Of a stretch of DNA of 64,000 nucleotides, positions 41,842 to 51,222 are shown in pieces; positions within the stretch are counted from its first letter, which is position 1; every line of letters starts with the position of its first letter. The notes below the pieces were generated by a model. The model was not told the DNA's origin, did no database searches, and was given only the letters and a program-made list of their open reading frames with translations. The position numbers were made by a program, and so were the translations under genes. This DNA is from Alistipes sp. (GTDB lineage Bacteria; Bacteroidota; Bacteroidia; Bacteroidales; Rikenellaceae). The DNA is taken from positions 1-64,000 of the forward strand of contig JAHHQM010000002.1 of assembly GCA_020026395.1 (NCBI GenBank). The letters are read 5' to 3'.

Positions 41842-42663
41842 ATGGACTTCACGTTACTGGCCGACAACACCCCCGATCCCGAACACCGTCTCGAATCGGA
41901 ACACGGGTTGAGCCTCTACTTTGAAATTGACGGGAAACGCTGGCTGCTGGATGTCGGCGCATCGGATCTCTTCGCCCGCAATGCCGAAAAGCTGGGCATC
42001 GATCTTTCCGAGGTCGATTTTCTGATCCTCTCGCACGCCCATGCCGACCATACGGGCGGACTTCGTGCGTTTTTGGAGCGCAACACCAAGGCTCGGATTT
42101 TCCTCTCGTCACACATCGACGGACGGCGCTTCATCTCGACGCGCCACGCTGCGCCGCACGACATCTCGATCGACTATTCGCTCATTGACGAGCACCGCGA
42201 CCGCTTTATGTTCCTCTGCGCCGATCTTGCCGTCACGCCTTCGGTCTACATCCACACCCCCATTCCGCACCGCTACCCCACGGTTCGCGCCAATGCGACG
42301 CTGATGGCCGACGAGGAGCCGGATAATTTCAGCCACGAGATGGCCGTCGAGATCCGTGACGGCTCGCACGGCATCATGCTGTCGGCGTGCTCGCACCTCG
42401 GCCTGTTCAATACACTGGCCACTGCACGAGGCGAGATTTCGACTTACATCGGCGGCCTGCATCTGGTCGATTCCGACCCCACACACCACTTCGAGAGCGA
42501 AGCCGAAATCCGCGAAATGGGCAAGATGCTCCAGAGCACCCATCCCCGTCTTTATGTCTATTCGGGGCACTGCACGGGAGCACATGCCGCCGCCATTCTT
42601 CAGGATGTGTTGGGCGACCGATTCCGACTTTTCTACACGGGATACACGATTCACACCGCATAA
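41842..42663 (+). CDS. MBL-fold metallo-hydrolase
   Basis: A 273-residue metallo-beta-lactamase-fold hydrolase. The metal site begins with 'LILSHAHADHTGGL' (HxHxDH, about residues 55-68). A further His lies in 'SACSHLGLFNTL' (near 180), and a late His in 'YVYSGHCTGAHA' (near 237). The start 'LLADNTPDPEHRLESEHGLSLYFEIDG' (in part 'EHGLSLYFEIDG') is that of the branch related to archaeal dihydropteroate-type synthases (RFAP synthase-associated DHPATase-like). The reaction is unknown. It is cotranscribed with glgB (2-base gap), which gives no obvious biochemical link. Confidence 0.82.
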   Translation: MDFTLLADNTPDPEHRLESEHGLSLYFEIDGKRWLLDVGASDLFARNAEKLGIDLSEVDFLILSHAHADHTGGLRAFLERNTKARIFLSSHIDGRRFISTRHAAPHDISIDYSLIDEHRDRFMFLCADLAVTPSVYIHTPIPHRYPTVRANATLMADEEPDNFSHEMAVEIRDGSHGIMLSACSHLGLFNTLATARGEISTYIGGLHLVDSDPTHHFESEAEIREMGKMLQSTHPRLYVYSGHCTGAHAAAILQDVLGDRFRLFYTGYTIHTA

Positions 42664-42670
42664 AAAAAAT

Positions 42671-42701
42671 GCCCCGTTCCAAACAAGGAACGGGGCGTTT
42701 T
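42671..42701. terminator. Bidirectional terminator, MBL hydrolase / serine deaminase
   Basis: Perfect 10-bp GC-rich stem (42671-42680 with 42687-42696) with an A run before and T run after, between convergent genes. Confidence 0.9.
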
Positions 42702-42719
42702 CGTATTTTCTTCTTACCG

Positions 42720-43940
42720 TTAGGACTTGGTCGGCACAGCGCACGTATAGCGTTTTGCAAGACCGCCTTCCGAGGTTTCACGATACAGACTCGGGATGTC
42801 GTGACCCGTCTCGTTCATCACCTCAACCACCTTGTCGTAACTTACCATGTGGGTACCGTCCGAAAGCATGGCGTAGGCGTTGGCATCCAAGGCACGAGCC
42901 GCAGCCACCGCATTACGCTCGATGCAGGGCACCTGTACCAATCCGCACACGGGGTCGCACGTCAGACCCAGGAAATGCTCCAGAGCCATCTCGGCCGCAT
43001 ACTCGATCTGTGCGGGTGTACCGCCGAAGAGCTGGTTTGCAGCAGCGGCGGCCATGGCGCAAGCCACACCGACCTCACCCTGACAACCGACCTCGGCACC
43101 CGAAATCGACGCATGGGTCTTGGCCACATTACCGAACAGTCCGGCCGTAGCCAGCGCCTTCAGAATGCGGTGACGCGAGAATTCGCGCGACGAAGCCAAG
43201 TGATACAGCACGGCAGGAACGACACCGCTCGAACCGCACGTCGGAGCCGTCACCACCAGACCACCCGAGGCGTTTTCCTCCGAGGTGGCCAGCGCATAGG
43301 CATAGATCTTGGCACGCGAACTGAGCGAGGGCGAATAGCTCTGCGAACGGATCCAGTAGTTGGCCGCCTTACGGGCAACCTTCAATCCACCGGGAAGTAC
43401 ACCTCCGTCGACATTCAGACCCTTCTTGATGGTTTCGCACATCACCGTCCAAATCTCGTCCATGTAATCCCAGATCTCCTTGCCTTCGCACTCCTCGACA
43501 TATTCCCAAAAAGTACGTCCCTCGCGGTAGCACCACTTTTTGATCTCTTCGATGGTCGTCAGCGGGTAAATGCTGTCGGGCAATGCCTCGTGAGTCGTCT
43601 CGTTGGCCAGCGAACCGCCGCCGACACTGAAAATCGTCCACATATCGATCACCTCGCCCCCTTTCAATCCCTCGTACATCATGCCGTTGGGATGGAACGG
43701 AAGCACCACCGAAGGTTTCCAGATAATTTCGGTCGGAGCTTTGGGCTCCAGCACAGAGAGGATCGCAACATCGGTCAAGTGACCGCGACCCGTCGCGGCC
43801 AGTGATCCGTAAAGCGTCACACGGTAGGCATCCGCCTCGGGGCAACGCTCCAGGAACTGCGTTGCCGCCTTCTTCGGGCCGATGGTATGACTGCTCGACG
43901 GTCCGTTGCCGATCTTATATAACTTTTTGAGTGAATCCAT
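42720..43940 (-). CDS. sdaA: L-serine ammonia-lyase (Fe-S serine deaminase, single chain)
   Basis: A 406-residue iron-sulfur enzyme that turns serine into pyruvate and ammonia. The beta domain comes first ('LYKIGNGPSSSHTIGPKKAA', residues 6-25), then the alpha domain. The [4Fe-4S]-binding cysteines are in 'APTCGSSGVVPAVL' (about residue 231), 'TCDPVCGLVQVPCIERN' (about 330-346) and 'GCQGEVGVACAM'. Domain order and length are those of the fused SdaA of enterics and Bacteroidetes. It follows the ligase gene by 50 bases on the same strand and may share its transcript. Confidence 0.94.
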   Translation of the reverse strand: MDSLKKLYKIGNGPSSSHTIGPKKAATQFLERCPEADAYRVTLYGSLAATGRGHLTDVAILSVLEPKAPTEIIWKPSVVLPFHPNGMMYEGLKGGEVIDMWTIFSVGGGSLANETTHEALPDSIYPLTTIEEIKKWCYREGRTFWEYVEECEGKEIWDYMDEIWTVMCETIKKGLNVDGGVLPGGLKVARKAANYWIRSQSYSPSLSSRAKIYAYALATSEENASGGLVVTAPTCGSSGVVPAVLYHLASSREFSRHRILKALATAGLFGNVAKTHASISGAEVGCQGEVGVACAMAAAAANQLFGGTPAQIEYAAEMALEHFLGLTCDPVCGLVQVPCIERNAVAAARALDANAYAMLSDGTHMVSYDKVVEVMNETGHDIPSLYRETSEGGLAKRYTCAVPTKS

Positions 43941-43990
43941 TATTGCTTCTTTATTTCACCTTTGGGATGCGCGAACATCACGCCGCGCCC

Positions 43991-45643
43991 CTATTTGTTT
44001 TGCTTCTTGTCGTTCTGCTCCGTCGCGGAGTCGTCTTTTTTCTTGTTGTTGTAGAGGAAGCGGCGGATCTTATGGGTCGGCGTACGCACGAACTCCTCCT
44101 TCTCCTCGACCACCTCCGAAATACGCGAGAAGCGGTTTACCTTCGAATTGACGAAGTCCATAATGTCCTTCTTCAACTCCTCTTTCTTGTTCTCCAAATC
44201 CTCCTTCAGGTCGTAGAACTTGCGCTCCAGCTCCTCGGCATTGAAATGCACCAGAGCCACCAGACGCCCCTCCTTCTCGGTGACGAGCGAATCGGCGATG
44301 CAGACGTGCGAATTGAGCACACACTCGATGTCCTCGGGGTAGATGTTCTCGCCGGCAGGGCCGATGATCATATTCTTCAGACGACCCTTGATGAACAGGT
44401 AGCCGTCCTTGTCGAATTCGCCCAGATCACCCGTACGGAACCAGCCGTCCTTGGTGAAGGCCTCGGCCGTGGCTTCGGGGTTCTTGTAGTAACCGACCAT
44501 GGTACTCGGCGAGAGTGCCACGATCTCACCCTGATGGGTTTCGGGGTTGATATTTTCGAGGCGCAGTTTCACCATCGGCACGGCGGGACCCGTCGAACCG
44601 AGGCGCGTGCCCGAAGGCGATGCACCGGCCAAAAGCGGAGCGGTCTCCGTCAGACCGTAACCGATGGCATAGGGAATTTTGGCTTCATTGAGGAATTTCT
44701 CGGCACCCTTGTCGAGTTTCGCACCACCGATGCCCAGGAAACGCAGGCGGCCGCCGAAAATCTTGAGGAGTTTCTTTCCGGCCAGACGGTGGAAAAAACG
44801 ACGCATGAATCCGATGCTGTAGATCGTGCTCCACATCTTGTTGGCCGTAAAGCGGGCGAGCACCTGATGGCGGTAGATCTTCTCGATGACCAGCGGCACG
44901 ATCAGCATCACCGACGGACGCACCTCCTTCAGAGCGGGCATCAGTGCCGATGCCGTAGGCGGACGATCCAGGTACGACACCCGTGCTCCCATCGAGAAGG
45001 GATAGATCATACCGATCGAACACTCGTAGGTGTGCGACAAGGGGAGTACCGACAGGCAGATGTCGTCGGGATTCAGCGGGAAAATGGCGGCCGAGATCTT
45101 CACCTGAGCCGTCAGTGCCTTGTGGGTCAGCATGACACCCTTGGGTTTGGAGGTCGTGCCCGAAGTATAGATGATCACGGCCACATCGTCCGCCTTGGGG
45201 ATACCGAGTGCACCCTCTCCGGTGGAATGTTCCGAAATGACACCCAAATTTTTGGTACGCATCACCACGTTGAGCGAGGATACCGTTTCCTTGGAAATTT
45301 TACTGAAGAGTCTGTCCGAAACAAACAAAGCCTTTGCCTCGGAGTGTTTGATGATCATGTCCAGTTCTTCGCCCGAGAAATCGGGAAGAATCGGAACCGC
45401 AATCATGCCCGCGGAGGTGATTGCAAAATAGCACACACCCCAGTTCGGCATATTGCTACTCAACAGAGCGACCTTATCGCCCGGCTTGAGACCCGCCTTG
45501 ACGAGGATCTCCTGAACCTTTTCGATACGTTTGCCCACCTCTGCATAAGTCACGTCCTCGCCATGCACCATGGAAAATGCAATTTTCGAGGGGAACTCTT
45601 TGACGCTGTTGTGAGCCAAGTCGTAAAGTGTCTGAATTGTCAT
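43991..45643 (-). CDS. Long-chain fatty acid ligase (acyl-CoA/acyl-ACP synthetase, AMP-forming)
   Basis: A 550-residue ANL-family ligase that activates fatty acids through acyl-AMP. The P-loop is 'IYTSGTTSKPKGVMLTHKAL' (about residue 158). 'IPYAIGYGLTETAPLLAGASP' (in part 'GYGLTETAPLL', near 315) and 'GWFRTGDLGEFDKDGYLFIKGRLKN' (in part 'RTGDLGEFDKDG') are the later A-motifs. The C-terminal lobe ends with an unusual Lys/Asp-rich tail. Since these anaerobes lack beta-oxidation, activation probably feeds exogenous fatty acids into lipids, either as acyl-CoA or, as reported for some Alistipes enzymes, acyl-ACP. The thiol acceptor cannot be read from sequence. Confidence 0.88.
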   Translation of the reverse strand: MTIQTLYDLAHNSVKEFPSKIAFSMVHGEDVTYAEVGKRIEKVQEILVKAGLKPGDKVALLSSNMPNWGVCYFAITSAGMIAVPILPDFSGEELDMIIKHSEAKALFVSDRLFSKISKETVSSLNVVMRTKNLGVISEHSTGEGALGIPKADDVAVIIYTSGTTSKPKGVMLTHKALTAQVKISAAIFPLNPDDICLSVLPLSHTYECSIGMIYPFSMGARVSYLDRPPTASALMPALKEVRPSVMLIVPLVIEKIYRHQVLARFTANKMWSTIYSIGFMRRFFHRLAGKKLLKIFGGRLRFLGIGGAKLDKGAEKFLNEAKIPYAIGYGLTETAPLLAGASPSGTRLGSTGPAVPMVKLRLENINPETHQGEIVALSPSTMVGYYKNPEATAEAFTKDGWFRTGDLGEFDKDGYLFIKGRLKNMIIGPAGENIYPEDIECVLNSHVCIADSLVTEKEGRLVALVHFNAEELERKFYDLKEDLENKKEELKKDIMDFVNSKVNRFSRISEVVEEKEEFVRTPTHKIRRFLYNNKKKDDSATEQNDKKQNK

Positions 45644-45686
45644 GTATGTAGGTATTATCGCAAAGTAAAAACGCGAATATTCGGTT

Positions 45687-45694
45687 CAAAGGTA
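45687..45694 (-). promoter_or_regulatory. -7 box of the fatty acid ligase promoter
   Basis: TACCTTTG on the minus strand, 43 bases before the start codon. A second, weaker TTACTTTG lies at 45661-45668. Confidence 0.55.
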
Positions 45695-45715
45695 CGATTT
45701 TTTGTGTGAAAATAC

Positions 45716-45723
45716 TACTTTTG
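45716..45723 (+). promoter_or_regulatory. -7 box of the queG promoter
   Basis: TACTTTTG (TAnnTTTG), 19 bases before queG; -33 region not clear. Confidence 0.5.
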
Positions 45724-45742
45724 AGACAAATATCGCATTTTC

Positions 45743-46648
45743 ATGCTCTCACACACCTATATAAAGCAACTTGCCACGGAGGTCGGGTTCGATCTTTGCG
45801 GGCTTGCGCCGTGTCGTCATCTGTCTGATAATGAGGCATGGTTTCGCTTTTGGTTGGATCACGGCTACCAGTCGTCCCTGAGTTACATGGAGGAAAACAC
45901 CGAGAAACGGTTCGACCCCCGGAAATTGGTGGAAAATGCAAAAACGGCCGTAGTTTGCGCCGTTTCCTACAAGAGTCACATCAGCGGCGGTTATCCCGAG
46001 GGGCATCGGGCGAAGGTGGCCTCCTACGCCTGCAACCGCGACTACCACAAGACGCTGAAAAAGATGTTGAAAGACCTGACGCGCCGTCTGAAGGAGGCGT
46101 ATCCCGACCTCGAAGGGCGTTGCTTTGTCGATACCGCCCCGCTGGCCGAGAAACAACTTGCCGTCGAGGCAGGTTTGGGATGGATCGGGCGGCAGTCGCT
46201 GCTCGTCACACCCCAACTGGGCTCCTATGTATTATTGGGCGAGGTGATCCTGTGCGACGAGGCCGACCGCTACGACCAGCCCCTGGAGGGGGTACATTGC
46301 GGGGCGTGTCACCGCTGTGTCGAGGCGTGCCCCAACCACGCCGTCATGCCCGAGCGGATGATCGACACGAACCGTTGCATCTCGTGTCACACCATCGAGC
46401 GCGAACCGCGACTCGAGGTCGATCTTCACGGCTGGATCTTCGGGTGCGACATGTGTCAGGCGTGCTGTCCCTACAACCGCCATACCCCCCAGCACCGTAA
46501 CCCCGCCTTCGATCCCATCATCGATCCCACGCGGATGTCGCCCGACGATTGGCTCGCGATGACCGAGGAGGAATTTCAGGAGAGATTGGGCGGATCACCC
46601 ATGACGCGCAGCGGATTGGAGCGCATCCGGAAAAACATAAAGCGGTAG
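45743..46648 (+). CDS. queG: Epoxyqueuosine reductase QueG
   Basis: A 301-residue cobalamin- and Fe-S-dependent enzyme that makes queuosine from epoxyqueuosine in tRNAs with GUN anticodons. The start 'IKQLATEVGFDLCGLAP' and 'GYQSSLSYMEENTEKRFDP' are the QueG N-terminal blocks. The catalytic Asp is in 'CFVDTAPLAEK' (about 130). Two [4Fe-4S] clusters are bound by 'CGACHRCVEACPNHAV' (about 190) and 'CISCHTIE' with 'GCDMCQACCPYNR' (about 235). It is shorter than E. coli QueG because the C-terminal HEAT repeats are absent, as usual in Bacteroidetes. Its stop codon lies inside the arm of its own terminator. Confidence 0.95.
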   Translation: MLSHTYIKQLATEVGFDLCGLAPCRHLSDNEAWFRFWLDHGYQSSLSYMEENTEKRFDPRKLVENAKTAVVCAVSYKSHISGGYPEGHRAKVASYACNRDYHKTLKKMLKDLTRRLKEAYPDLEGRCFVDTAPLAEKQLAVEAGLGWIGRQSLLVTPQLGSYVLLGEVILCDEADRYDQPLEGVHCGACHRCVEACPNHAVMPERMIDTNRCISCHTIEREPRLEVDLHGWIFGCDMCQACCPYNRHTPQHRNPAFDPIIDPTRMSPDDWLAMTEEEFQERLGGSPMTRSGLERIRKNIKR

Positions 46649-46674
46649 AGCATCGTCTGCTCCACCGCTTTTTT
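46639..46674. terminator. Terminator, queG / rnr
   Basis: 14-bp stem with one mismatch (46639-46652 with 46658-46671) followed by T; the queG stop TAG (46646-46648) is within the left arm. Confidence 0.85.
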
Positions 46675-46691
46675 ATAGAATTTTCCGAAAT

Positions 46692-48944
46692 TTATTTTCG
46701 TTTCGAGCGCGACGAGCGCGACACCTTGATCTTACTCATGCCGCGGCGCGAACTGCTCGTACGCTGCTTTTGCGGGGCGAGATCCGGCAGCAGCAATTCG
46801 AAATCCAGCTGTCGGTGTTGCAGATCGGCACGCAGCACGCGGATGCGCACTTTGTCGCCGAGCGTCATACGGCGACCCGTCGAACGGCCGACCACCTCGT
46901 AATTCTCCTGATCGAACGCGAAATAATCGCCCGCAATATCGCGCAGGAAGGCCATACCCTCGATGTGGGTCTCCTCCAGCTCGACGTAGATGCCCCATTC
47001 GGTCATACCCGAAATGTGACCCTCGAATTCCTCGCCGATGTGTTCCTTCATGAACTCCACCATCTTGTATTTGATCGAGGCGCGTTCGGCTTCGGCGGCG
47101 ATCACCTCACGCTCGGACGAATGTTCGCAGAGCGATTCGAGCGTCTCCTTATCGGCCGACCGACCACCCTCGAGGTAACGCGCCAGGAGGCGGTGCACCA
47201 TCATATCGGGATAACGGCGGATGGGCGACGTAAAGTGGGTATAATCGTCAAACGCCAGACCGTAGTGGCCGATGTTGTCGGTCGTATAGAAAGCCTTGGC
47301 CATCGAACGGATCGCCATGGTCGATACGGCGTTCTCCTCGGGAAGTCCCTTGACGGATTTGAGCAGTTTGTTCATCTCCTTGGCTACGGCGCGACCCTTC
47401 TGCGCCTTGAACATATGGCCGAAGCGGACGATGAACTGACGGAAACGATCCAGCTTCTCGTCGCTGGGTTTGTCGTGGACACGATAGACCATCGTACGCG
47501 GGACGCGGCGTCCCTTATCGCTCAGGCGGTGTCCGCAGAACGTGGCCACACGGCGGTTGGCCAGCAGCATGAACTCTTCGATGAGCTGGTTCGACTCCTT
47601 CTGCACCTTGAAGTAAACGCCGATGGGGCGTGCCGCCTCGTCGAGTTTGAATTTCATCTCCTCTCGGTCGAATTGCAGGGCTCCGTTCTTGAAACGGTTC
47701 GCACGCAGGGTCTGCGCCAGACGGTGCAGGGTCAGCACCTCCTCGGCATAATCGCCCTTGCCCGTTTCGATGATCTCCTGTGCCTCGGCATACGTGAAAC
47801 GGCGGTCGGAATAGATCACCGTACGGCCGAACCACTCGTCGAGCACCTCGCCCTCCTCGTTCAGGGTCATGACGGCCGAGAAGCAGAGGCTGGCCTCGTG
47901 GGGACGCAGCGAGCAAAGTTCGTTGGAGAGGCGTTCGGGCAGCATCGGCACGGTACGATCGACCAGATAAACCGACGTACCGCGTTCGACGGCCTCGTCG
48001 TCGATGGGCGTATGCGGGCGCACGTAGTGCGTCACATCGGCGATATGCACGCCGACCTCCCACACGCCGTCCTTGATCTTGCGCACCGAAAGCGCATCGT
48101 CGAAGTCCTTGGCATCGGCCGGGTCGATCGTGAAGGTGGTCACGTTGCGGAAGTCGCGGCGCGAGTCGATCTCCTTCTGGGTGATCTCGCCGTTGAGTGC
48201 CTCGGCGGCATCCAGAACCTCCTTCTCAAAGTGATACGGAAGTTCGTATTCGGCCAGAATGGCGTGCATCTCGGCATCGTTCTCCCCCGCCATACCCAGC
48301 ACATCGACCAGTTCGCCCTGCGGGCTCTTGCTGCCCACAGGCCAGTCGGAAATGCGCACGGCAACCTTCTCGCCGTCGTGGATATCGGGGTTCTCGCGTT
48401 TCGAAAGATAGATGTCCATGGGCATACGGCGCGAATCGGGACGCACGAAAATCTGATGTGCGCCCACCTCGGCGATGCCGACATAGACCTTATGGCTGCG
48501 TTCCACAATGCGCGAAACTTCGCCCTCCATCTCGCCCTTGTGGTTGCGGTGGACGATGACCACCTCAACACGGTCGCCGTCCAGGGCTTTCATCGTGTTG
48601 CGCTGGTGTACGAAGATGTCGTTCTCCTCGCCCTCGACGCGCACGTAGATCGACCCCTGCGAGGTCATCATGGCCGTGCCCTCCAGATGGGGCAGGTGGT
48701 TGTGGGTCAGGCGGTATTTCTCCCGCGAGCACTCCTCGACCACCCCGTCTTCGTAGAGCCGGTCCAGAATGGCGAGCGTTTCGCGACGCCCCTGTTTGTC
48801 GGCACCGCCCGATGCGGAAGCCAACTGCTTGAGCGAGAATTTATTGTTCGGGAATTCACGGAAAAGGGTCAGAATCAACCCCATGCGATCCGATTTACCG
48901 CTCTTGCGGCGATCGCTTCTGTTTTTCTTCGTTTGCTTCATCAT
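46692..48944 (-). CDS. rnr: Ribonuclease R
   Basis: A 750-residue 3'-5' exoribonuclease that digests structured RNA. After a Lys/Arg-rich start, a helix-turn-helix (about 25-75) and two cold-shock domains are followed by the RNB catalytic domain. Its 'TFTIDPADAKDFDDALSV' (about residue 272) contains the four Asp that hold Mg. 'HIADVTHYVRPHTPIDDEA' and 'YTHFTSPIRRYPDMMVHRLL' (in part 'HFTSPIRRYPD') are the other RNB signatures. An S1 domain ('GEEFEGHISGMTEWGIYVELE') and a basic, Ser-rich tail close the protein. The ATG overlaps the upstream peptidase stop (ATGA). Confidence 0.96.
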   Translation of the reverse strand: MMKQTKKNRSDRRKSGKSDRMGLILTLFREFPNNKFSLKQLASASGGADKQGRRETLAILDRLYEDGVVEECSREKYRLTHNHLPHLEGTAMMTSQGSIYVRVEGEENDIFVHQRNTMKALDGDRVEVVIVHRNHKGEMEGEVSRIVERSHKVYVGIAEVGAHQIFVRPDSRRMPMDIYLSKRENPDIHDGEKVAVRISDWPVGSKSPQGELVDVLGMAGENDAEMHAILAEYELPYHFEKEVLDAAEALNGEITQKEIDSRRDFRNVTTFTIDPADAKDFDDALSVRKIKDGVWEVGVHIADVTHYVRPHTPIDDEAVERGTSVYLVDRTVPMLPERLSNELCSLRPHEASLCFSAVMTLNEEGEVLDEWFGRTVIYSDRRFTYAEAQEIIETGKGDYAEEVLTLHRLAQTLRANRFKNGALQFDREEMKFKLDEAARPIGVYFKVQKESNQLIEEFMLLANRRVATFCGHRLSDKGRRVPRTMVYRVHDKPSDEKLDRFRQFIVRFGHMFKAQKGRAVAKEMNKLLKSVKGLPEENAVSTMAIRSMAKAFYTTDNIGHYGLAFDDYTHFTSPIRRYPDMMVHRLLARYLEGGRSADKETLESLCEHSSEREVIAAEAERASIKYKMVEFMKEHIGEEFEGHISGMTEWGIYVELEETHIEGMAFLRDIAGDYFAFDQENYEVVGRSTGRRMTLGDKVRIRVLRADLQHRQLDFELLLPDLAPQKQRTSSSRRGMSKIKVSRSSRSKRK

Positions 48945-50092
48945 TTTTCCAATATTTGAAGGGCGAATCGTTTCATAAACTCAATACCCGTGGCGATGGC
49001 TCGCTCGTCGGGGGCGAAGGTGGCCGTATGCAGGCGTCCGGTATCCGTTCCAACGCCCAAACGGTAAAACAACGAGGGATATTGCTTGCAGTAGAAACCG
49101 AAATCCTCGGCCGTGGTGCGCAGGGGCAACATTTCGACCTCAAGGCCGCACTCCTTGGCCAGGATCACGGCCTGCTGTACCAGCACCTCGTTATTTACGA
49201 CACACGGATAACCGTGGTTGATGTCCACCTCGATCGACACGCCAAGTCGGTTGTCGATGTCCGATGCGATGTTTCTCAGGCGGCTGTGGATGATCTCGCG
49301 GCGTTGCTCGTCGAAGGTACGCAGCGTACCCTCCAGCGACACCACATCGGGGATGATGTTCGTCGCACCGTCGGCAATCACACGACCAAGCGACAGGACG
49401 CACTCCTCGTCGTTGAGCTGTGTCAGGCGCGTGATGAGTTCGGCGGCGGCCACCACGGGGTCTTTCAACAACGCCCGCATGGCACCGTGACCACCCACGC
49501 CGCGCACCTTGAAACGCAATTCGTCGTTGGCGGCCATATATTTTCCCGCACGGAAACCGACCGTACCCACCGCCATGCCCGGTTCGACGTGTTCGCCCAA
49601 CACGGCACGGATCTGATAGGCATCGAACGGACGCTCGGCGAGCACCTTCGACGCACCGCCCGGATTACACTCCTCGCCGGGTTGGAACAATCCGAAAAGC
49701 GTGCCACAAAAATCGGGTTCGGCAGCCAGTTGCTGCAAAACGCCGAACAGGACGGCGACGTGCATATCGTGTCCGCAGGCGTGCATCACGCCCTCGTTTT
49801 GCGAAGCGTATTCCAATCCGGTACGCTCGTGGATCGGCAGGGCGTCGATGTCGGCACGGAGCACCATGGCAGGGCCCCGGTAGGCCTCGCTGTTGGTCGT
49901 GTTGATCTGAAGCGACTGATGGGTGTTTTTGCGGTGTCCCTCGATCCACGCCAAGACACCCGTACCGGCAATGGGTCGGTGCGGAATGCCCAGCAGGGTG
50001 AGTTGTTCCGAGATGAAAGCCGCCGTCTGCTCCTCCCGAAACGAGAGTTCGGGGTTACGATGCAGGGTGCGGCGGAATTCGACAGGATTCAT
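48941..50092 (-). CDS. M20 family amidohydrolase (hippurate/N-acyl-amino-acid type)
   Basis: A 383-residue cytosolic dinuclear-metal amidohydrolase of the M20D subgroup (hippuricase, N-acetyl-L,L-diaminopimelate deacetylase and auxin-conjugate hydrolase group). The start 'EFRRTLHRNPELSFREEQTAAFI' (in part 'TLHRNPELSFREEQT') is diagnostic. The metal ligands are in 'VMHACGHDMHVAVLFG' (about 102) and 'FQPGEECNPGGAS' (about 137), where the catalytic Glu pair lies. The lid domain is 'FKVRGVGGHGAMR', and the last ligand is in the C-terminal 'RLGVGTDTGRLHTATFAPDERA' (in part 'LHTATFAPDE'). The amino acid freed is unknown. The gene overlaps rnr by 4 bases and follows glutaminyl cyclase by 64. Confidence 0.9.
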   Translation of the reverse strand: MNPVEFRRTLHRNPELSFREEQTAAFISEQLTLLGIPHRPIAGTGVLAWIEGHRKNTHQSLQINTTNSEAYRGPAMVLRADIDALPIHERTGLEYASQNEGVMHACGHDMHVAVLFGVLQQLAAEPDFCGTLFGLFQPGEECNPGGASKVLAERPFDAYQIRAVLGEHVEPGMAVGTVGFRAGKYMAANDELRFKVRGVGGHGAMRALLKDPVVAAAELITRLTQLNDEECVLSLGRVIADGATNIIPDVVSLEGTLRTFDEQRREIIHSRLRNIASDIDNRLGVSIEVDINHGYPCVVNNEVLVQQAVILAKECGLEVEMLPLRTTAEDFGFYCKQYPSLFYRLGVGTDTGRLHTATFAPDERAIATGIEFMKRFALQILEK

Positions 50093-50156
50093 TTTCGTAT
50101 GGATTAAATCGACTTCGGGAAACAGGTTTCAAGCCCCTCTCCCGAGGTCGCTGTTG

Positions 50157-50957
50157 TTACTGTTTAACAAGTTCGATTTCGAAAAGTTTCGGCCAGTTTT
50201 TACCCGTGACAAAGATGCGTTTCGATTGTGGCTCGTAGGCGATGCCGTTCAAGACATCGGTATCGTCCTCCAGATCCTCCTCACGTAGCAGACCGCCGAA
50301 GTCGACAACGCCTTCCACCACGCCCGTTTCGGGACGGATGATCACCACGGCATTCGACAAATAGATATTTGCCCAGATGCGACCGTCGATCCACTCCAAT
50401 TCGTTGATCATCGGAACGGGTTCGCCACGAAGGGTCACCGTCAGGGTACTCTCACGGCGGAAGGTCTCGGGATTCAGGCGGAAGATGTTGGCCGAACCGT
50501 CCGACATATAAAGATATTGACCGTCGTTCGTAAGTCCCCAGCCTTCGCCCGCATAGCGGAATTGCTTCAGCACCTTGCCCGTTTTGCGGTCATAGACATA
50601 GGCCTTGTTATCCGTCCAGGTCAGCTGGTAAATCCGATCGCCGAGGATCGTGATGCCCTCGCCGAATTCCGATTCGGGGAGTTCGCAAAAGACCCGTTCA
50701 CGACCCGACTCCATGTCGATGGTCTGAAGGCGCGATTCGCCGTTCTGACCCGTGCCTTCCCACAGCGTGCCCTCGCAAAATTCGAGTCCCTGGGTATAGG
50801 CCGTGCGCGAATGGGGATAGGTATTCTTGATGCGATAGGAGTAATTCTGCACCGCGACAGGCGTCGGGCGGTCGTTTTTCGGGGCGGTCTTTGCGGAATT
50901 TCCACCGCAAGCTACGAACAACAACCCCGAAAGGAGTATGGTCAAAAATGCTTTCAT
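50157..50957 (-). CDS. Glutaminyl-peptide cyclotransferase (plant/bacterial type) lipoprotein
   Basis: A 266-residue lipoprotein (lipobox 'LLFVAC', Cys-17) of the beta-propeller type glutaminyl cyclase family. It turns N-terminal Gln of exported proteins into pyroglutamate. The five repeating blades are visible: 'RTAYTQGLEFCEGTLWEGTGQNGES', 'FGEGITILGDRIYQLTW', 'GEGWGLTNDGQYLYMSDG', 'MINELEWIDGRIWANI' and 'DVLNGIAYEPQSKRIFVTGKNWP' (each quoted in part). The family residues Glu (in TQGLE), Trp (GEGWG) and Asn-Glu (INELE) are kept. It is anchored in the envelope, consistent with pyroglutamate found on many Bacteroidetes surface and SPII-SPI processed proteins. It heads the operon with the M20 enzyme and rnr. 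Confidence 0.9.
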   Translation of the reverse strand: MKAFLTILLSGLLFVACGGNSAKTAPKNDRPTPVAVQNYSYRIKNTYPHSRTAYTQGLEFCEGTLWEGTGQNGESRLQTIDMESGRERVFCELPESEFGEGITILGDRIYQLTWTDNKAYVYDRKTGKVLKQFRYAGEGWGLTNDGQYLYMSDGSANIFRLNPETFRRESTLTVTLRGEPVPMINELEWIDGRIWANIYLSNAVVIIRPETGVVEGVVDFGGLLREEDLEDDTDVLNGIAYEPQSKRIFVTGKNWPKLFEIELVKQ

Positions 50958-50975
50958 TTTTATCTTAATAATTTA

Positions 50976-50983
50976 CAAAAATA
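50976..50983 (-). promoter_or_regulatory. -7 box of the glutaminyl cyclase operon
   Basis: TATTTTTG (TAnnTTTG) on the minus strand, 19 bases before the start codon. Confidence 0.5.
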
Positions 50984-51137
50984 TAAATTCCCCGCGAAAT
51001 TTCATAATTTCACCCCCGCAAAACGCCCCCTCTCCGACCAAAGGGACAAATTCCGGTCGGAAAAACACGTCCTTTCACCCCCGAAAGAGGCCGAATCGGC
51101 ACCGCCCCGCATAAAATTAAACTATTCTGGCAGAATA

Positions 51138-51170
51138 TTTTGGCATCACGGGAATATTTTCGTACATTTG
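51138..51170 (+). promoter_or_regulatory. Promoter of tig
   Basis: TTTTG at 51138-51142 and TACATTTG at 51163-51170 with 20 bases between them: one of the best consensus promoters in the window. Confidence 0.82.
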
Positions 51171-51222
51171 CCAGCCAATAAAACGAGCAATTCGGAAAAA
51201 TAACAAACACAATACATTCATT

